Source: Adiantum capillus-veneris
Taxonomy: Eukaryota; Streptophyta; Polypodiopsida; Polypodiales; Pteridaceae
Assembly (NCBI GenBank): GCA_014529385.2
Contig: CM043959.1
Span: 1,894,358-1,958,357, forward strand
DNA length: 64,000 nt
Direction: 5' to 3'
The notes under the pieces are model-generated. The model had not been told where the DNA came from, did not search any database, and was given only the letters and a program-made list of their open reading frames with translations. Of the stretch, positions 57,077-64,000 are shown piece after piece; within the stretch, counting starts at the first letter, position 1, and every line of letters begins with the position of its first letter. A program made the position numbers and the translations under genes.

Positions 57077-58148
57077 TGTAGGGATGCGTTGTAGCACGAC
57101 CTAATCATAACCCACACAAAATTATCAAATCCGTGGATCCGGCAACCCGGCTAGGGCATGGAAGCACGAGCCTAAGACGAATGGAATAGAGGATTCAAGA
57201 GATCACCTCTACATTGCAAGTAGATATTAGCCATGGCAAGACTAACTCTAAACCTACTCTAATCTCTAATCAATTAATCTCCTACACACATCAAGCCCAA
57301 CGAAGTCCGACTTGCCATAGACTAGAAACTCCAAACACACTAATGATAAACACACACTAATTACTACACGTCAATTAAGGCACTTCATCAATAGCTTACA
57401 CACACGAGGTGAATGGTGCTAGAGCTCCATAGAAACTATCTACACACACAAGCAAAGAATAGGGCACACACACAAATTAAAAGATCAGGACCCAACTTAA
57501 TCACCCTAATTTATGATACTAAATATCACAAATCAATTGCTCGTAGAGAGATAAGAGTGGTTACTAGCAAGAAGTACATACATCTCTCAAATTTAGAATA
57601 ATGAAAGTGTAATACTACTTCATGACAAGATGAAATGTAGAGAATAAGAGACTAATGAGAAAATAAGAATTAGATTAATCAAGAAGAGATTACACTAATT
57701 ACAATGATTAGCACTAGCCTCTCAAGCATAGGCATTAAGCTCAAGGCTAGGCCAAAGAGTGAACACTCTAGAGAGAGGGAGCTCTCAAAAGTGGATCCTC
57801 AAGAGTGGATACTCAAGAATGATTAGCACTAGCCTCTCAAGCATAGGCATTAAGCTCAAGGCTAGGCCAAAGAGTGAACACTCTAGAGAGAGGGAGCTCT
57901 CAAAAGTGGATCCTCAAGAGTGGATACTCAAGAATGGAGCCTCTTTGCCTAAAGGCTTCCTTTTAAGGGATTTCACCACAATCCCTTCTACTATGGGTTT
58001 AAGCTTGAGCCCTCAAACTACCAAATAAAACTTTGGAACTCCAAGTGAGCCCAAGACTTATACAGAGTGAGTGGAAATATTGTGACATCCACAACATATC
58101 TCCCACTCGATGCATATTTAGGGTAGCGTGTGTTAGCCAATGCTAACA
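57077..58148 (-). mobile_element. 3' LTR (minus orientation) of the non-coding element
   Basis: 1072 bp. The outer end TGTAGGG and the inner end GCTAACA follow TG...CA rules. In its own orientation the LTR starts TGTTAGC, four bases, GCTAACA, the same terminal-hairpin style as the LTR at 6730. Confidence 0.85.
57706..57935. repeat. 115-bp tandem duplication in the LTR
   Basis: Units 57706-57820 and 57821-57935 are identical by eye: GATTAGCACTAGCCTCTC, GGCTAGGCCAAAGAGTG, GGATCCTCAAGAGTGGATAC. Either the other LTR lacks it or both share it; the right LTR is out of view. Confidence 0.92.
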
Positions 58149-58160
58149 TTTCCCCCTTCC
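58149..58160 (-). promoter_or_regulatory. Polypurine tract (minus strand)
   Basis: TTTCCCCCTTCC on the plus strand reads GGAAGGGGGAAA on the element strand, directly at the LTR edge. Confidence 0.85.
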
Positions 58161-61100
58161 TAATTTGGCGCACGTCCTCGTGTGCTGGTGAAGCAAGACA
58201 CGGTGACATGGTAAAAGGCAAGTCCATGGAAAAAATGTTGAGCTGCAAAACATAAGAACAAGTAATGAGCATCAAAGTCCACCAAGAATGAATAAAACAT
58301 GTAGCACAAGTGAATAATAATGCAAAGTGATTTTTTTCTTCTAAAAGATGGGTCAATCATAGTCAAAAACTAGACAACATAAAGCAAAAAAACACCTAAA
58401 CTATTGTGAAGATTAAACCACTTGAAATTTCAGTTTCATGCATGAAACACAAGCAATCAATTATGAACCTAGGCTAATGCAAGTTCATAAACCTACTAGC
58501 CTAAAAACTATGTGAACAATCTTAACAAATCATTCAAGCCTATCATGTCTACGAGCTATAAAAAAGCTCCTAATCTATTAGTACATTGTCAAAGCTTTAT
58601 GAAGCTCGTGGAAGTTTTGGTCTTGTCATGCATTGAAAAAAAGTAAAGCACAATCACAAGGCTACCACCCCAAGGCAAGTCTAGGTGTGACTCTCGACTT
58701 CTTGAACCCTCAAGAAGGCATTCCAAAAGCCTACTAGCCTACCAAGGCAACGGCTAACCCCTATCAGCCTTGGGCATTGGTTTAGGGCCTTGACCAAGCG
58801 ATCCAAGGTGATTCCCCTCGCCTGCCAAGTGCCAATAAGGCGCTAGGCCTCACAAAGACACAACATAACATATAGATTTTGATTTTCGTGTGTCTACTAG
58901 CATTTTTGCTACTTTTTCTTGACACTTTTTTGCTTCATTGATTCGTTTTTAAGCACATTTTTATTGCTTCCAACATGAGATGTTAACGGCAATTGGACTA
59001 AAAGACTAAAGCCTAATCATAGCCCTAGGTCCTGTTAAAAATGAATGGACTATCAAGACTATCACTAAGAGTCTAGGACTAATGAGAAATGAATCTACAT
59101 TAACCTAAGGTCAATGCCAGTTACCTATGATTAGCACACATAAAACATAATTTTTTGATGAGTAAATTTTCACAAAGCAAAGTGTTGAAACTTTATTATG
59201 CCTAGCTTTTGAACATGAAAAAGCTATAGCTTAGAAGCAAAAATTACTTAAGCCAAGCATAGAGAATGAAGAGATAAAAAGAGAAAAATCATGGAAGGAT
59301 TACACCTATTCATGCTCTTTGTGCATCCTTGAGAAAGAATCCCCTTTGTAGAGAAGTCTCTTGATCTTTTTATTTGCAAAAGAAGCTGATTTGAAGGTAA
59401 GTGTAAACACAAGCTCCAAAACCTTTTATTGAAAGCCAAAAACACACAAAAAACATTAATGAAAAGCTAAAAGGGTCTTGCATACCCGAATTTGCCAAAG
59501 GGAAAAAACCCAAGGGAAAAAAATGCCTTTGGTTATGCACATGATGCTCTAAAGTAGCACATTTATGCATACATATCAACCATGAGAGATAAAATGAGCT
59601 TCTACATAAGCAAATTTTTCAATTTTTACAATCTCTTATGCATGATTCAAAGTCGATTAATTTCTAGCTCAATGAAATATGGAAGAAACAAGCCAAGAGC
59701 TGAAAATAATGCAACTTTGAATGAATTTGAAGCGGCTCTCGATACATTTTTAAGCTTTTCAAAAAGTTGGCTAACAACTAGCTCTCAAAATTTTACATTT
59801 TTAAGTGCAATCTATGAGCTAGAGATGACTGCAACTTGATGAAATGAAAGTGAATGGCTCTTAATAGCCAAAATTTGCAATTTAAAGTTTCGAAAAAGTT
59901 GGGTAAATACTAGCTCAAAAGAAAACATGTGCATTTTAGACCAAGGTATGAGCTAGCATACAACTTTAAATCCAAAGAATTGGAATGGCTCTAACTAGCC
60001 ATATTTTGCAATATATTGCAATGATGACCCCTTGTTGGATCATTTGGAAGTCACACTCTTTCCACACCCCTTCAAAACAACTCAAATATTAGTGCTTTTA
60101 AGCATTTGAACATCCAATACAAGCATTAAAAGCATGATCATCCACAACCCCAAAATTCTCGTGCTCTTTTTTGGCCATCAAACAAGCTTAATTTTTAGTG
60201 CTATACAATGATTTAGCATTCAATTCAAGCACTAAAAGGTACAAGCAATGTTCAAGAAAAACATATCCCAACCATACATCAACTCATAAATCAATGTGAC
60301 TCTCATGCCTGCATGCATATCACAAACAGGAATTTTCCTTTTTTGTGCATCGATGTTTTCAATCAAAGGTGGCACTAATCCAATGCATAAGGCAAAAAAG
60401 TGTGCAATGAAATTTTTATTTATATATATTTTTTAATGCATAGGAGTGCTCACACAACAAAAGCACACACTAGATGCCTACATCCTAGCTCTCATATGGA
60501 ATACATAGCAAAGAATAAGAGAGCAAAAGATTTAAGCGATTTGACCACTTTGTCGATTGGTCAAATGATGCTCGATCACCATAAGTCAAGACTCTGTCTC
60601 AAAAGACACAATCACAAGTGCTATGAGAGATATAAACTCAAAATTATCAAGAACCATCACAATGAATGTGCATAAAATTGATTTTCTAGGTTCTTTCGGA
60701 GTAGTTTTAGCATACAATGCATGGAAAGAGATGCCTTAAAGTTTCGAAGTATGTTTCTAAGTCTACACTAAACATGCCATTCAATGAATTCAATTATGAT
60801 ACACCATACTCCACACTTTCAAGCATATCTCATTTTAAAATCAATGCGTGTTTTTTTTTCTTTTTTCTTTTTTTAAAATTGTACATTTCGAATCTCTGAA
60901 GTGACAGTTTTGACTTTCCATCTAGATCACAATATTTGTTTTTGATTTGGTTTGTCGAATGATCTACGGCTTTGTTTCTTGACAGGGTATAAAGGTGAAA
61001 ACCACCACTATATAAGCCCCCTTTTTCTCTTAATTTGATTATTTGTCTTAAATAGGTTTCCTGATGGTAGCATCGTGCAGAGAAAGGAATTGCGAGTAGG

Positions 61101-63918
61101 GAATCAGACAAAGGCATGCGCGACTTGTGAGTGGGGGGTTGAGGCTACTCCATCCTGGTTATGGTCTCAGCAGAGCGGAAGATGTCGAGCGACAAGCTGT
61201 AGAAAAGGGTTGACTTCAGCGTGAGTTTTGTTGGTTTGTGGTGAGTGCGACTTGTGGGCATGGCGGGGTATGAGAGGGAGGGGTCTACAGTTGCCTGTGT
61301 GTGTGTGTGTGTGAATTTTCTTTTAGCACCGCTAAGCAACTGCAGTATGCGAGCCAACGGGGCTCGAGGCCCGGGGTTTTTTAAGAGTGTGTGTGTGTGT
61401 TTTTTGGCGAGGTGGGCCTGCAACACTTGCAACTCTGCTTGCAGTTTGACCAAGAAGCAGAAATGGGTGTGAGTTGTGTGTGTGGGTGTGTGTGTGTGAT
61501 GGACAACTGGTGCATGCTCGGACTTGGAGTGTGGAGATTGGGTAAGAAGGTGGTGGCCAATGCGGGGTATATGGGGCCCGGGTAAGTCTGCGTGCAAGTT
61601 TCCCTACAGCAGAACCACAAGTGTTGAATGAGAGACTACTGGCGAGCGTGTACCTCAAGCGGGGCATGTGGTGGGACCATCGAGCCACATCAGGCATGGA
61701 TGTGCACCAATATCACAGCAAGTGGTGTGTGTGTCCAACTTTGAAAGCGGCAGAGTAGCCAAGTCAATAGGGTGTGTGTGGTGAGCCCAAAAGCAGCAAG
61801 GTGTCCAACAGACTGCTGGGATTGAAGGGTTCGAGGATGGCGGGCCACGGGTGTATAGAGAGAGGCTGAGAGCACCTGTTGCACGAACTTAGTGTGTGTG
61901 TGTTGTGGGGTTACAAAAACGCCAAGATAGGTAGTGAATAGCGGCCATTATTTGTGTGGGTGGTGTCTTTCAAAAATGCCAAAGGAACCCAAATCGGCTG
62001 CATGTGTGGGTCTCCTTTTATTTTTACTTTTTTTTTGAAAAATTAGAAGGCCTTCTCGCAAATGCCACAATTCCGGCTCTTTTAAAGCAAGTGTATTTCT
62101 CTTAATACTTCACCACATTGATCCCCTATGCTCATGATCCTATGAGGACTAACACATACTAACACAAGCTTCCCCCTACCCTCAAATTGAACTCCCAATG
62201 CCACTTCAAATTAATTTTGTGTGCAAAATCACCTCGATCATAACATACGTCTTTTAATCAATTAAGTGTCATCTCACCTCAAATTTGTTTGAATAGTCTT
62301 GCAAACACTCAAAGTTAGGTTCAAATCCTTAACTGATATAAAAAATTTGGTCACAATCTCATAAAAACATTTCGGTCTTGATTGAGTGTTTATAATCTTT
62401 TCAAGTCATTTGGTATGATACAAGTAAAAAATTTGATCCATTAATGATCAAAGTGGGTAAACCATAGGAAATTGATGCATCCTATACTCTATGAGGCATA
62501 GCATATGCACAACATAGTGCACCAATTCTCTCATTGGCAAAATCCTTCCCAATTTTCATCATTGCAATCTTAAATTGCTCATGTCTAATGGCCCTCATCA
62601 TCCAAATTCAATTGAATTTGTCATTATGGTTTGCATGGCTATATGATCGTGATTATGGAAACTTGTAAATACCGCCTCGGCATACATGATAATGGTCAAA
62701 AAATCATTTTCAATTGGGTACCAATTGAATCATTCCAAGTCAAACAATTACATACACATCACTTTTAGGTCTAACAATCATCATAATTGATAATTGCTAC
62801 CAATTATTCATCCCCAATTTGGACATTGAATGCCATTGAGTAGGCACACACACCCAAATTTAGACCAAAAATTTTATGCAATTAATCCATCAATTACACA
62901 TTGAAATTCTCAAATTGCAAACTTTATATGAACTTTTCACAATCAAAAATCATTTAGGTGCCCTAATTGACCATCAATCATAGTAAATCAAGTGGTCTTG
63001 AATAGGCACACACACTCAATCTTTGCCCAATTTTTTGGCATTTTAGGCTTATCCAATGATTAAATTAGCCTAGCATACACATTATTTTACATGATTACAT
63101 ACTCATAAATCATCAATTCCATCACTTTTTATGCATGCACACATTCAAGATTAGGTGCACACACTCTTGAAAAATTTGACAGTTTTTTTCCCTCTTTGGT
63201 GCATGCACACACATGATTTTTCTTGGGAATTAAGCATTATATTGAAACAAACATCATTCATTAGTCAAAATTGACCATAAATTTCATCCCAAAACAATCA
63301 AATTAGATGCAAAGTGTAGGTCAATTTGTGTTACATACCTAATTTTAGCAATAAATTAGCAACACATTGGAATTAGATTAACCACTCAAAAATTGGATGG
63401 AGTAGGTCAATGCACTTACAATTGATTACATCCAAGCTAATCCTTGCTCTAGGCGACGATTCCCTCATGCACACACATGTGTGGCTCTTCCAAATTAGCC
63501 CAAAAATTGACCATTTAAGGCCAAAAATCATACACTTAAATCATCAAATTAGGCATGGAATAGCACGATTAACTTGATAAAAGTGTTCATTCCACCTCTT
63601 GCAAGGGGATTTAACATACTTTACACTTCAAATGTTAGTGGTTAGGTTAGCAAGGTTAGTCAAAATCAGTAAAAATTAGCATGAAATTAGTAAAAATTAG
63701 CATGGAAAGAAGCGAAATTAGTAAGAGTTAGCATGAAATTAGTGAAATTGGGGATGGAATTGGGGGTTTGGGTATTCATAACTCAACATTGGCATCAATT
63801 TCTTACACAACATCATCAAATCAAAACAAAAAATTGAGTTACACAAACTCAAAAACCAACAAAATTAGTAGTGAAATTACTCTATTCTAGACATCCTAAA
63901 CTCACTAGCTTAGGTTAT
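58161..63918 (-). other. Interior of the non-coding element
   Basis: About 5.8 kb. AT-rich, with CA/GT runs (about 61290-61500 and 62820-63480). The frames at 61145-61697 are only translated GT repeats. The part near the PBS (about 62600-63918) resembles 11090-11992 in word content, tying the two minus-strand elements together. Confidence 0.65.
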
Positions 63919-63940
63919 CGATCCCCGACAACCGCGCCAA
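63919..63940 (-). promoter_or_regulatory. Primer binding site (minus strand)
   Basis: On the element strand this reads TGGCGCGGTTGTCGGGGATC, of the Athila/Tat TGGCGCCGTTGCCGGGG type, next to the right LTR at 63942. Confidence 0.8.
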
Positions 63941-64000
63941 ATGTAGGGATGTGTTATAGCATGACCTAATCGCAACCTACATAAAATTATCAAATACGTG

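Larger units (their letters stand above)
57077..64000 (-). mobile_element. Non-coding LTR element (LARD-like), minus strand, right LTR cut by window
   Basis: Left LTR 57077-58148, a pyrimidine tract (PPT on the minus strand), 5.8 kb interior, PBS at 63919-63940, and the right LTR from 63942 to the window end. The two LTR starts match (TGTAGGGATG, ACGACCTAATC/ATGACCTAATC, AAAATTATCAAAT). No gag, protease, RT or integrase motif was found in any frame of the interior. Large retrotransposon derivatives of this kind move using enzymes of related elements. Confidence 0.8.

Noticed and set aside
61145-61697. Several overlapping open frames rich in Thr-His or Cys-Val repeats
   Set aside because: They translate GT/CA microsatellite sequence.

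Overview
This window is repeat-dense nuclear DNA of a land plant. The evidence is plant-type Ty1/copia and Ty3/gypsy-chromovirus retrotransposons primed by initiator-Met tRNA, L1-like LINEs, a MULE-like transposase gene with short GT-AG introns, a Ulp1-type protease fragment, large non-coding LTR derivatives and long microsatellites. I see no tRNA, rRNA or intact host gene. The species cannot be fixed from sequence alone. The transposase style and repeat load would suit a large-genome plant, perhaps a fern or other non-seed plant, but that is a guess.

Layout, left to right. 1-7.2 kb: 3' part of an LTR element with a protease-region remnant, a 2.2 kb non-coding stretch holding three 22-bp palindromes, a long decayed accessory ORF with a coiled coil, a purine tract and a 3' LTR. 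7.2-12.9 kb: a minus-strand element with a decayed zinc-knuckle ORF, a long non-coding leader, a PBS and a 5' LTR. 13.1-13.6 kb: Ulp1 protease remnant. 14.3-15.2 kb: 120-bp tandem repeats. 15.3-34.3 kb: a three-level nest. A minus-strand MULE-like transposase gene is split inside an exon by a chromovirus (LTRs 16848-18907 and 24625-31726), whose 3' LTR is itself split by a young copia element (25453-30958). Target-site duplications support both insertions, and removing them rejoins the host reading frame.

34.3-46.2 kb: three LINE fragments. The first has its 3' tail in three near-identical 733-bp tandem copies. The second carries an inverted internal segment. The third lies on the minus strand. 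47-54.9 kb: a 75-76 bp satellite in which each unit centres on a palindrome of up to 28 bp made of two CACGTG cores. It is interrupted by a gag-only LTR element (49464-53363) flanked by a 4-bp target duplication. 57.1-64 kb: a minus-strand LTR element with 1.07 kb LTR, PPT and PBS but no coding region in a 5.8 kb interior, running off the window.

The genes do not form a pathway. The window is a layered record of transposition. In most decayed frames the breaks are TAA, TAG or TGA codons that one C-to-T or G-to-A transition can explain. This fits methylcytosine deamination in silenced DNA. The most unusual structure is the palindromic satellite, where some units appear to change both arms together.
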